Translations under genes and position numbers: made by a program
Shown: piece by piece, positions 44,138-54,730 of the stretch
How the letters are laid out: each line of letters starts with the position of its first letter
How positions within the stretch are numbered: position 1 is the stretch's first letter
Source of the DNA: Sabethes cyaneus
Taxonomy: Eukaryota > Arthropoda > Insecta > Diptera > Culicidae
Reading direction: 5' to 3'
Assembly: GCF_943734655.1 (NCBI RefSeq)
Contig: NC_071354.1
Location: forward strand, 56,213,544-56,277,543
DNA: 64,000 bases
The notes under the pieces: model-generated
Database searches by the model: none
Seen by the model: only the letters and a program-made list of their open reading frames with translations
Told to the model about the DNA's origin: nothing

Positions 44138-44290
44138 ACCTTTTGTCCAATGCTGGAAGGGGCATGAGTCGAACCAAGCTATAATCTGAGATTATAACCG
44201 GATTCGAACCCACAACACCCGCCAGGGCATGAGGTTCGCTGGTACTTGTACCTTTGAACCACAGAGGCGCTGGACAAAAGGAGACTGCAA
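44138..44290 (-). mobile_element. tRNA-derived SINE
   Basis: On the minus strand: TCTGTGGTTCAAAGGTAC resembles an A box, and GGGTTCGAATCCGGTT is a perfect B box, with about 35-40 bases between them, as in a pol III tRNA promoter. The ends form an inverted repeat CTCCTTTTGTCCA (from 44283 down) and CCTTTTGTCCA (44138-44148). Without a complete acceptor stem it is better called a SINE or tRNA pseudogene than a tRNA. It lies directly beside the 1.2-kb TIR element. Confidence 0.7.
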
Positions 44291-47270
44291 GACCCACTGA
44301 TCAAGATAGCGACGCGTCTGGTTGGGTTCTAGACACAAATTGTGCCTCTTCCTCCGTCTATTGTAGATAACCGCCGACCGAGAAGTTTAAATCTAACTAG
44401 TTTTTACTAGCAGGACGACGACACCATGCAGGCCCTTACGACTTACAAGGTACTACACGTGACGTTGTTCGTCTGTCAGCGCGTTAGCCGCGATTCTCAG
44501 TGCGGGTGTTCGGGGGAAGGCCCCGTTAATATATTGTATAGTTATGCAAAACAATCAAAATAACGTAAAAAGTATAAGGACAGACACGCACGCAGGTTTT
44601 GAATATAACCGAGCAAAGTGGTTTCCATGACTATGAGCTGCACTAGAACCTTTGTGAACCTGACGACCACTATAAAACTGTCTTCTGAGCAAGTGGTTAA
44701 TTCTTTAGAAGGTTTTTATACTCTCTTTAAGAGTCAGGCTGTAAGCCTAGTCTTATCACGCTCAAGCAGAAAGCAACAATACGACACTTTTCGCTGCTTT
44801 ACGGCACCCGCTAGAACTTAATGAAGCTTTTCATTTTGTTTTACGGAGCTATAAAGCATAAGCTTGCTGTGGTAAAAAAGCTAAATCAGTCTGCCAGCTT
44901 TGTACACTTAAAAATATATAACCGTAGGAAGAAAAGCTAAGCGTTTACTGTCAGATTATCCTGATCGATTTGGTTTATAGCGACCATGATAAAATATCCG
45001 AAATAATAAATAATACATTTTTTGATAGTTTTCGTAGTAGTGCAGCATATGCGCAATAAGTTTTATCGTGCATATTGACAAAAATCAACGCGCCATCGAA
45101 ATTTAGCAAATAAATATATTTAATTATTCAATCTCAATTTCTAGCAAAATCATTCTAGTTGGTTCCAGTGACTTTTAATTTTTTTTCTACAAATCACACT
45201 TTGGTTTGGTAAATGTTTGTTTGCGGGCTAAAAATATGCGGGCTAGAATATGGCAATATGGCCTCGTATGAAAAATATTTTCGGTATTGAATTCTGATTC
45301 TGCTTGGTCATGGTATTTTATTGCGGTTTGACAAGCGACCACAATAATACTAATTTTGTATTGCTGTGCCCTACTTATAGTATCAGCATCTTTGGCTCGA
45401 GCAGCACGTTCCTCACAATGGGAAATAAAGCGATTGCAATCGCAGAAAATGTATGGAGAAATTTAACCTCGAATCATCAGCTTTTAGTATTGAAAATCTT
45501 TCATACTTTTGTGATATTGGCCTAAATCTCACTTGTAGTTTAACCTGCGGTGTAGACGTGTAATTAATCGACTCACAAGAAAGTAAAGAAAATTTCTGTT
45601 CGATGGTAGTACACTACTTCATAAATAGTCAGTTGATTTTTGATCGTCGTAGAAGATATTATTAAAATGGTTTTATTCGTTGACTATGGCTGAAATTAGA
45701 CGAATCCTAATTGCTGGGTAGTTACCGCTAAAGTTGGAGCTGAACTTCATGCAGTATTGTGCGAAGCACACCGGTGTATCCACCTCGGAAGTTTGCCCAC
45801 GATGCACAGTGCGTTGAACGTATGGGACTGCGGGACAAAAATCAAAACTGCTAGTTTTAGACATTTTATGAAGCTAATAAAAGTAGTTTGTGATAATCGA
45901 AGCTAGTATTTGCTTAAATGTCTCAAAATATTTACATAATGGCAAAAATGTCCCAAACGCCAAATTTTTACGCAAGCATTGCAAAAGTTTTTCATCATTA
46001 TATGGGTTACCGTCGGCTATATAACTACCAAAGTTGTTTGTGAAAGCAACATTTGTACTAGAAATACTTTAAATAAATTCAGCAATGCCATCTAGTGTTA
46101 GATTAAACAGCACTCGAAGATCAACCTTGGCTGCAATTTCGGTAATTGAAAAGTTTTCCTTCAGTGCATGAAAGCTTGGAAATGTTTATGGAAGACGTTT
46201 AAACAATTCTAAGCAAAATTTACTTTCGCACTAACAAATGTATATCTGTGAACAGAGCTAGTGTTTAAGTAATACTTAAGCCTTTTTTACCATTCTCAGC
46301 CGTAACGGAAAAGTAAACAATAATTTTCCGTGGCATAATTTGAGACAAAGTCTGCAACTCGACGTTCTGTTTTTGTTGGACAATTTTTGAAAACCTTTTA
46401 ATTAAATCTACGAAACGAATTTCCAGCAAGAAAACCGTTATCATTGATTTTTCGTCATTATTATCAACCCGAGAAACGGGAAAAACGGCAGCCGGTATTA
46501 AGTTTATTAATTTTTTTAAAGAAAAATTTACCCGCTATATGAAATAAAATCGCTTTGAGTTTAATTTTGAACAGTAATAGCACAAAGCTTCATAAACAGT
46601 GGTTTCTTCTAACAGGGACACAAAGTATAGTAGAATCAACGAAAATCTGACGGTTTATCAGTGCTTGACGTTGATCTACAAATATTGAAATATCTTGCAG
46701 AGTTGCAGGTAGTTGCAGCCAAAACCTGTTCGATCTTGTAGAGGACACTTTAAACAATTATTCGGTGTATATTTTAGCTTGGAAGTCGGTGGAACATTTT
46801 TTAAATCAGTAATCAAAGTTAGAGTTCTGTTTTTTTAAAGGACAATATCTATGTCGTTTCTATGGGGCGATTTTTTAGGAGTGAGGCCAAAATGAATTCC
46901 TTCTATAACCAAAATTTATTCTACTAAACTTGATTGTTATTCTCCATTTTAAAGATATTGATTACACAAACTATGAAACTTTTACGAGCGTGATGAATAA
47001 CCCTCAAAAATGAAAGCAAAATTTGTAAGTAAAATCCACTCTCCAACTTGACAGTTTGAACGCTTGTAATAGTAGTTGTGGCGCTTTCCCAAGCTAATAC
47101 TAATACTTGTTTATATAGCAGAAGGCATCTATAAACAATTCTAAATACTTAGTATACCCGATTTAAAAAAAGTGAAAAACGATTTTTGTCTATGGCTCAA
47201 CGCACTGTGCGATGTGGCGAAATCGAATTTCTATAAAATACCACTATATTGAGGCAGCTCCGGCAAAGCA
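44291..47270. other. repeat-like intronic sequence, no gene
   Basis: 44290-44530 is GC-richer and may belong to the SINE or its insertion neighbour. The remainder is AT-rich with short unrecognised frames (45304-45525 plus; 45864-45673 minus). Confidence 0.3.
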
Positions 47271-47273
47271 ACT

Positions 47274-48262
47274 ACCGAAGTAACAACGGTAGCTGAATTG
47301 CGAGAGCAATGGCTGTTTACGGGTTGGTTTAAGGCGATCAAAGCTGCATAAAGTAAGCACTTAAATGATGTTTAAACAAGCGTTCAAGCTACTTTAAGTT
47401 TTTCAAACCAGTTCTCTCCCAAAAGCTGATAAACAAGCTTAATAGCGAATTTTTCTGCTAAACAAACTGCTCCTAAACAGCCATAAACAACAACCCGTTT
47501 TACGGCTGCTTAAAGGTGTTAAAGTGTAAAGTGGAAGCTTTCATTAGGCTCACAGCTTTCAAACTACTTTAAGGCTGCTTAAGGGTGTTGAGGTGGCTTT
47601 ACAAACTTCTACCAAGTTTTCTTTCGGCTCACAGCACACATAGTGTCAGATAATAGAATTTCGCAATTTGGCTGACAGCAAAAGTTTGTCAGTTATCGAC
47701 ATTATCGACTACTTCACGCTAGGCGGGTTAGGTTTCAGGTGTAAAGATATTCTCAAATATGAGGCAAATGGGGCGGATCATACGGTGAGTGCTTATGGAT
47801 CAAAAGATCAATGCCCGGAAAACAGATATGCATTTTTAATTAGCTAGCTTACTTATACGAATTAAAGTTATTCGAAATTAAAATTATCGCGTTCGATAAT
47901 GTTTTCGGCAAAATAAAAATGACGCGTTCCATTTTTTTAAATTTAAACAGAGATTTTTTTGGCTGCATAGAGGTTGATGAGGCGTTGATTAAGCGACTGG
48001 AAAAGCAGATTGCAAAACTTTTTCTCGTTTTAAAAATAGAATTGACAGCATTGCGCAAATTGGCTATTTAAAAGTTTCTATTAAGCTTCATGGCAGCTTC
48101 GAAAGCAGCCATTAATTAGCCTGAATCTTGATAAAATCACCAGATTTAGATGTTTAAGAGCTGAAAAAAGGCTTTCATTTCCAAACTTAAACCATAGATC
48201 AGCCACAGGTTGATAAAATCAGCTATAAAAGCGTTTGATCAGCCTGAAATTGTTACTTGGGT
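47274..48262. mobile_element. ~1-kb non-autonomous element with CCCAAGTAACAA ends
   Basis: The left end ACCGAAGTAACAACGGTAGC and the right end (inverted) CCCAAGTAACAATTTCAGGC share their first 14 positions with two mismatches. The same terminus bounds the mini-MITE at 24048-24145, and a lone similar motif CCAAGTAACACGATT sits at 22387-22401. Internal short motifs such as GGCTGCTTAA recur several times. No transposase seen. Confidence 0.55.
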
Positions 48263-48674
48263 AATGCCGCACAACCCAAATCTTTCCCGCATGCTGAATT
48301 CTATATTCACCCACAATGAAGCCTCTCGTTAGGGTAATTTTATCAAACCAGTACTGGCTAGAGGTGCGTAATGAATCCTCTTATCCATAGCCAAATTATT
48401 TACAACTTGTTCCTCTTCCTAGTTCTAGGAACGAAATTGGTGCTGCAAAGTAAGTTTCAAAGGAAAAACGCACATACACACCTCCTTTACCGACGATAAA
48501 GCCTCTAGTTGGGCCTAGTTAAAAGAATGGCCACTGACTCGAAGAGCGTAATGAAGCCTCTTGTTTAGAAAAACACTATAACTAGTCGCCGAATTTCGCA
48601 ATTTGTTGAAAAGTAATAAAAATTGCAGAAGATAAAGGTGCAAAGTACCGACACTCAAGCACGGATAATAAGCA

Positions 48675-49052
48675 GTTACCCAGCTAGTATTTTTATATGC
48701 ATATAAAAGTTAACAATCAGTTTTACGTACATATATACATGCTAATAATTCGTATATGATGCGCGAAATTGACATATCCGTGCTATTTTGGAGGCGATAT
48801 ACGTGATGAGGAATAAATATACGCGTTTCATCTTTATAAGCAATACGACAATATCCGATTAAGCCCGACCTGGTCCGTACTACTATGCAATTCTGTGCTG
48901 AATATTGTATGTATGTCAGCTATTATCATTATATACGACTGAAAATCAACTTGGGCGCATTTTATTATGCACTACTTACGATTCTAAATTTGTTAAGAGT
49001 TTTTTACGATAATTTTCGATTATTGATGTACGATTTGGTGCTACCTGGGCAG
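48675..49052. mobile_element. possible 380-bp MITE (TACCCAG...CTGGGCA ends)
   Basis: TTACCCAGCTAGTATTTTTA at the left and GTGCTACCTGGGCAGC at the right form short imperfect inverted ends. The interior is rich in TATATAC/GTATATA palindromic pieces. Boundaries approximate. Confidence 0.4.
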
Positions 49053-50185
49053 CTTAATTAAGTGTGGAATACAGAAAAAATCACCTGGACGATATCAATA
49101 GATCAAAGCACTGGTCGCAGTGACAATGTCCTTTAAAAAAGATTTATTAAGCAGGATTATCTGTTTTTATTCTGGCATTCTGGCGACCAGAGCTTTTTTT
49201 GCTCCAATTTCGACTTAGTATGTTTTGTTTCAATGACAGTTCAATGACGGTGTCCCCTGTACTCTGTCCCCTAATTCATGTCTTGTGCCGTCTTAGGAAC
49301 ACTATAAAACACATGCGTTTCATTAACTTCCTCGTAATGTTTTTGTCTCTCTTTCAATGTTTTTGTCTCTCTAATGTCTCTTTTTTCATTAGAAGGACTA
49401 TTTATATAAAATATTCGAATGTCTGACTTCACTACAAGTCACGACAAAAAAGAAATGTGCTAGAATCTACACGCTCTTTGTTGGATAGCTAATGGCCCAT
49501 GAAAAATTTATTATTTTTTGCTTACCAATTCTACAATTTGTTTTAAATTACTTCCGGTTTGACAAATAACCCATTCTCAATTATGTTAATCCAACTTTTT
49601 CACGCATATTTTTTTTGGAGATTTAGTGTCTGGCTTAGCATTGAGTGCCTATAAATATGTTGTATATAGGGTAATCGCTTCGCTAAAAACGACAACTAGT
49701 TTTCAGTATATAGTTGGTAACACAAACTCGAAGTTACACTAAATAACGATTTCAAAGGTTTTGTTTTAAAAATTTACTCTGACACTAGGGACAAAATTTG
49801 ATAACAGCGATCATGGTGCACTGTAAACTAACTGTTAAAGTTCCATTCTGCTTCGAGAGTGAAACTTATAACGTCTTATTCTGTATTAAAACCTTACATC
49901 GAGAAAACAATTATTGATAACTGACAATATTGTTTGTTTTTTTTGGTATTATACTATATATCATACCAGTAGTGCAACAAATTGGTTAATTATACAACCC
50001 GCCGACGGGGAAACGTCGTTGGTCACTTTCGTAGCTGAACATAGGTAAATGAATTCTATTCTACAGGGTACTTAACAGAACGTCGGCCTATTGAACACTA
50101 AACTACGGGACTATACTACTAGATCTATCTCCTGAACTTCTGCCGATCGATCAGCACAGATCGGTTCCTGGGGCTCACCGATTAT
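49053..50185. other. no gene seen
   Basis: AT-rich intronic sequence; the 75-codon plus frame at 49199-49426 has no recognised family. Confidence 0.3.
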
Positions 50186-50635
50186 ATCACGCGGTAACGG
50201 AATACCGGTAAGCAACAGAAAGCCGAACCGTGAGATTTCGGATTATACCGTACAGTCTAATGCGTAGGATGAGTGGTGATAAGATGAGGGCACACTTCAA
50301 CGAGGATGATCTTTCGAAGAGTTTGAAGGTTATAGAACACAGAACAACATGCATGTTTTCCTTTGAGTTTTGGAAAGGGGAGCGGCGGGACTCGCAGAGG
50401 GAGGAGCTGAATACGAAAGTAGATGACACAACTTGCGACAAAACGAGAAAGAAAGAAAGGAAGTAGAAGGAGACAGCACTGACAGGAGAAAAGTGGTAAT
50501 ACAGAGAACGGTAAGCCGAAGAGCTTTGAATACTAAAACGCGACGAGCTTTAGTGAATTTTCAAACAAATATCTAACGTTGGATTTGACGTTGGCGGTAT
50601 TTCAAACTGAACTAGCATTTAACTGCGGAAGGCAA

Positions 50636-50700
50636 TAGCAGTAGCAGCAGGAGCAGTGGCAGCAGCAGCAGCAGTAGTAGCAACAGGAGCGATTCGCACT
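50636..50700 (-). repeat. CTG/CTA-rich repeat in mbl pre-mRNA
   Basis: The plus strand reads AGCAGTAGCAGCAGGAGCAG and then AGCAGCAGCAGCAGTAGTAG. In the mbl transcript this is a run of CUGCUGCUGCUG and CUACUGCU about 700 bases downstream of the zinc finger 3-4 exon. CUG runs contain the UGCU core bound by Muscleblind. Read on the plus strand it would encode a Ser-rich stretch, discussed in the findings. Confidence 0.85.
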
Positions 50701-51391
50701 CGCTGACTGACGCGGTTGACTTGCTGATTGATTCTCAAGGTGAGGCGCCACCTGTGTGTCAAAGCGCTAAAAACAGAGCAAGCGTCGCTATTGGAACTAC
50801 GTTGCTGGATGCTGTCGGGTGTAGATGTCTCTGGCTGCTTTTTGCGCGTGGAGGGAACTCGTGCTCAACTCTTGCTTTCTTTCTCATCTTGCTGTGTGCT
50901 GTGTGTATAATAATGACACTACAAACAGAGTTGGGACGGAATCTACTAAGTACGGTGTGTCAGTTGTTTTGGAACAAAATGGGGATTTCGTGATTCACAG
51001 CAGTTTGGTGACCGGTGAGGGGAAAAGTATACGATGGCATTACACGACAGGACTGTGAGTTTGGAGTGCGCGTGTGTTTCGTGTTAGTAGATAAAATATG
51101 AGGTAAGTTTAGACATTGGTTCGAAAAAACTGGTTTTCGAACGAAAAAGAAAAAAAAATCAAAAACACAAAAATCCAAAAACAAAAACTAAAAACAAACA
51201 TTCGTTCGTTAACAAATGACAAAACAGGGTGATTAGAGAAATGAAAAGTAAAGGAAACGTGGAAGATAAGTAGGTGACGAGAGATTGTTAGTGATTTAGA
51301 CGGGAAACTGAAAGTATGAGAGAAAAGAAACGAGACAAAAAGGAAAAAAATGTTTCTTTTTTTCTTGGTTTTGTATTAAAGGTAGCCATAC

Positions 51392-51607
51392 CGCGGTTGC
51401 GCGTGACTGCGCTGCTTTTATTTGAGCCTGCAGGTGCAAAGGTGGATGGAAGTAGCGACAAGGTTCACGAGCGCATCTACCCTTCACGGCATCCATGCAC
51501 ACCGTGACGGAACCGTCTTCGTGTGTTGTAACGCTCTCCTGCGGATGAGCAAAACGGCATTCGGACTCCGCTCGCTTGCAGGCACCGCGCATGAATTCGC
51601 GACATAC
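51392..51607 (-). CDS. mbl: muscleblind zinc finger 3-4 exon
   Basis: Internal exon, 216 nt (72 codons), phase 0 at both ends. It encodes a tandem CCCH pair of the MBNL type. The first finger begins VCREFMRGACKRAESEC and continues RFAHP (CX7CX6CX3H). The second is VCMDAVKGRCAREPCRYFHP (CX7CX4CX3H). The end, AAQSRATA, is also typical of insect Muscleblind. The acceptor is TTTAG ahead of G at 51607. The donor is GCG|GTATGG, so the apparent continuation WLPLIQ is intron. The first Cys codon lies two codons after the splice, so the finger is completed by joining RSDRLE from 59456. The pair binds pyrimidine-GC-pyrimidine RNA and drives alternative splicing. Because it is phase 0 on both sides it can be skipped without a frameshift, which fits reports that Drosophila mbl makes proteins with one or two finger pairs. 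Confidence 0.97.
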
Positions 51608-52900
51608 CTAAAGACATTATCTGCTAATTGATGTTTGTCTTCTTTGATTTTCAAAATGTTTTGCTAAGTTAAAAGGGTTGTGTTTACTAGTACGTTTTAA
51701 AATGGTAGTATTGCTTCATATGCAGTTTAGTAGCTTTTTTTTGGTTTGCAAAAAAGTACGCTAATTGAAAATTTTAGTTGCTTGCCAAAGAACGAAAACA
51801 AACAAATATCGAGAGGTAAAAAGTTGGCGGTTTTTAGTAGAATTATCAATAACTAATTGAAAGAAAAACACATCGATCACGGTTGCAGTGAATCGGTAAG
51901 AGATCTGGCAACAAACAAAAACTGTTTTGAAAGCGGTTCAGTAAAAAACATGTGGTTAAGTTAGTTAAAAAAACTGAAAAACTAAAATCATTTTGCAGAT
52001 AATTGAGCGGTTTTAAACAGAAAAATTGCGAGCAAATATTTATAGTACGGTATCGATCTGCTGTAAGCGCAAAAGTCCTTCCGGGCCTTCGCAGCATAAC
52101 CAGCCGAGCGGCGTAAACGTGGTTAGAGCGAGTGGCGCAACAAACAGAAAAAAGTAAGTTCAAGAAAATGAAAAATTCGTAGGCAGAGATGCAAAAATAA
52201 TACCAACAAATGAGGAAATTCGAAAGCGCACGCAAAAAATGTTTGCAGCAGTGCTAAATTTTGATTGTGAATTTATTTTTGAAATTTGTTTTTTTCTGAG
52301 ACAGTCACGTTGCTCAAGGGCTTTTAGTTTGTTTTTCTCACAGGGAGCGCGGTTTTTTGGATGGCTTTTGTTAACGCAGTAGGCGGTTCTGCCAGTTCTG
52401 CCTTCAGTGCTTATTTTTTATTGTTCGAAACGAGAAGTCATGCATTTGTGACGATACGAGAGCGATTACGAACGGTGGGATGCGTCAAGGATCCAGTTCG
52501 TGGTGGGTTTTTTAGGGGAAAAGTAACCAATAACAAAGAAGGGACAACAGTGATAAGTGGTGTTGAAGGTGGAAAATGACAAAGTATAGACAGTGGGGTT
52601 GAGGCTGAGGGGTTGGGGGGTTTGTCTCGTTGAATCAGGGAGCATAATCGAAAAATTGGTGTAGAGTAGTGTTTTCAGTGTAGCAAGTTTGAATGGAAGG
52701 ACGAAACGAGAGCGGTTCTGTTTGCTGAAGTACGTGGTTTTTTGTCTAACCGTATGCAGAACAGATGAAAAGGCGGGTACGCAGAGGCATGAACTCTGTT
52801 GATCTCCTACGAATTTAGATGACCTTCGGGTCCGACGGAAGGAAAGCAAAAAAACTAGCCTTGCTTGTACGAAACTATCAATACATTGACTAATCTATTT
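51608..52900. other. mbl intron, transposon-poor part
   Basis: Upstream of the zinc finger 3-4 exon. GC-rich patch at 52070-52140, followed on the minus strand by TATAAATA (52044-52037). The 129-codon minus frame at 52235-51846 and the frame at 52849-52466 show no family resemblance. Confidence 0.35.
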
Positions 52901-54040
52901 AGGCTCGGCTCGGATTAAAAAAAAACTCATTTATATCATTCTACTACTGACTACTGGTTAGAAAATGCTTATTGCGATTGTCAGCTAATTGACACAACTG
53001 GAGATTCAGTTTGCTTCTGATGCTTGGTGTCTTCGCTATTCTAGCCAACGTTTGTTACGTCTCTGTTCGGAAGCGTTGCCGACGGTAAAGGGAATCAGTC
53101 CTCGAGCAAATTGTACTAGATTTTGACTCGTTTCAATTTGCACTCTGGGACGGTTCGTATTCATTGAGAGTCTGATCCACCCGACTTGTATCGAAATTTT
53201 GAGAACACTAATCCATTCTTAGTCGTAAATTGATGCTTAAATGACATTCAAATTTTGTCAATCAGACTAGCAACTTATTGGAAATGATAGTGTTAAATAG
53301 AAGCGGAAAGCCCTCAAGTGAACGAATATTGTCGCTGGTGTTATTACTGACCAAATAGAGTAAATTTAAAAATCAAAACAGAAAATTAGTTTCGTTTAGT
53401 TGTTATTGCTACGCACCAGCGATAATATTGACACAGTTCTGATTTGTAATACATATAATAATTGTAATCACTTCTAACCGAATGTATTTCAATCGAAGAT
53501 CCCAAGTCGCTTACATAATACTGTTTTTGGTAATCAAAACATAGTTAGGACAACTTTTAAACTTATTTTAAAGGCGATTGTATTTTATTTTGGAAGTTGG
53601 TCACACATTTTTGGCCCAGTCTTTTTACGCTAAATGAGGAAAAGGTATTATTAAGCGGTACAGAAAGTTCAGGCTCGTTAAGAGTCAGTTTAAATTCGGC
53701 TAATTTATCTTAAAATTGGAACTACGTCGAAACGAGCTAACTTTGTACGATAACAGTACCAAGTTTCCAAGCAAAGCTTTCTGTTATTTGCATCTCAATT
53801 GTTTGAAAGTGGTAATTGAACCCAATTTTTCCAATCATTTTGGCAGTTTATTTTCACAAACCTGGTTACAGTTTGCAGGTTCCCCCCTCTCTGTCCGTTT
53901 CTACCTGTGCTGTGTGACTATGTTTAATTGAACAAATTGATTAAAATGGATCACTCGAATAATCCAGCTTTTAGTACGCTGTCAGCTATCGAGCTCTAAT
54001 TCAGGAAAATCGAGCTTGCTGAAAACAAACGATTCCATTC
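52901..54040. other. intronic sequence, no gene
   Basis: AT-rich; the 71-codon plus frame at 53716-53931 is not recognised. Confidence 0.3.
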
Positions 54041-54044
54041 ATTC

Positions 54045-54730
54045 ATTCGTCCATCCGTCGCGTCCGTCACATCCGTCCGCCGTTCGTCAGCTGCCGGCCG
54101 CCATGTTGATTCGCCATCGTCGAAGCATAGTTAATTGATGCACTTTCATGCAATTGCACTTTACGATCAATTTATCAACGAAACTTGCTATATTTTTCAT
54201 CTGCTGACAGTGGCAATTTTCTGGATCTGGTTTCGAAACGATTGTATGAGCGGAAAATGTACACTGCATTTTCCGCCTCCCCTCCCGTCCAGCGATCTCC
54301 CGCAGGCTCCGACCGCCGTTCCGTTGCTGGCCGTGCTTTGTGAGTGGTGTGACAAAGAATCCTGTCAACCTGAACAAGCTACGTCGCTTCGAACTAGCAA
54401 TGGCGGTGATGGCGATTCGACCCTGCCCGGCACTGTTTTGTTGGTAAACGAACGAACGAACGAACGGTAAAAAAAAACATCATCAAAAAGTCACATGCTC
54501 AACATCATTGGCGGGACGGCATGCAAACAAATTTGCACACACGGCGTGAAATATTGTGATAAACGAGCGTGCAGTGGCAGTGGCACACTGCACGATTGGT
54601 TGACTATAATACATGTACATATGCGGAATGAGCAGGTCGGTTTGGGGAAGCGTAAAATGCGGCCCATATTAAGGTAACAAATTACCCATCTCACTCACTC
54701 GCCGAAATCGAGCCGAGCACTCACTGCGGG
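54045..54730. other. CpG-rich patch with hairpins and a CGAA repeat, possible promoter or enhancer
   Basis: GC- and CpG-rich island in an AT-rich intron. Contains CATTCATTCATTCGTCCATC and CGTCCGTCACATCCGTCCGC near the start, a perfect 10-bp hairpin GCGGAAAATG/CATTTTCCGC at 54250-54276, five-fold CGAA at 54448-54467, and a 9-bp hairpin CGTGCAGTG/CACTGCACG near 54568-54593. Both strands have open frames (plus 54135-54470; minus 54377-54087) without family resemblance. Could be an internal promoter of mbl or an enhancer. Confidence 0.35.

Noticed and set aside
44138..44290. Functional tRNA gene on the minus strand
   Set aside because: The B box is perfect but no complete cloverleaf with acceptor stem could be drawn, and it is embedded in SINE-like sequence with inverted ends.
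51846..52235. 129-codon minus-strand frame as an additional mbl exon
   Set aside because: Hydrophobic, AT-driven composition, no acceptor or donor in a compatible phase that I trust, and no similarity to Muscleblind.
54135..54470. 111-codon plus-strand frame in the CpG-rich patch as a new gene
   Set aside because: Protein-like in places but ends in an Arg/Asn/Glu run from the CGAA repeat and has no recognisable domain; kept only as a regulatory-island finding.
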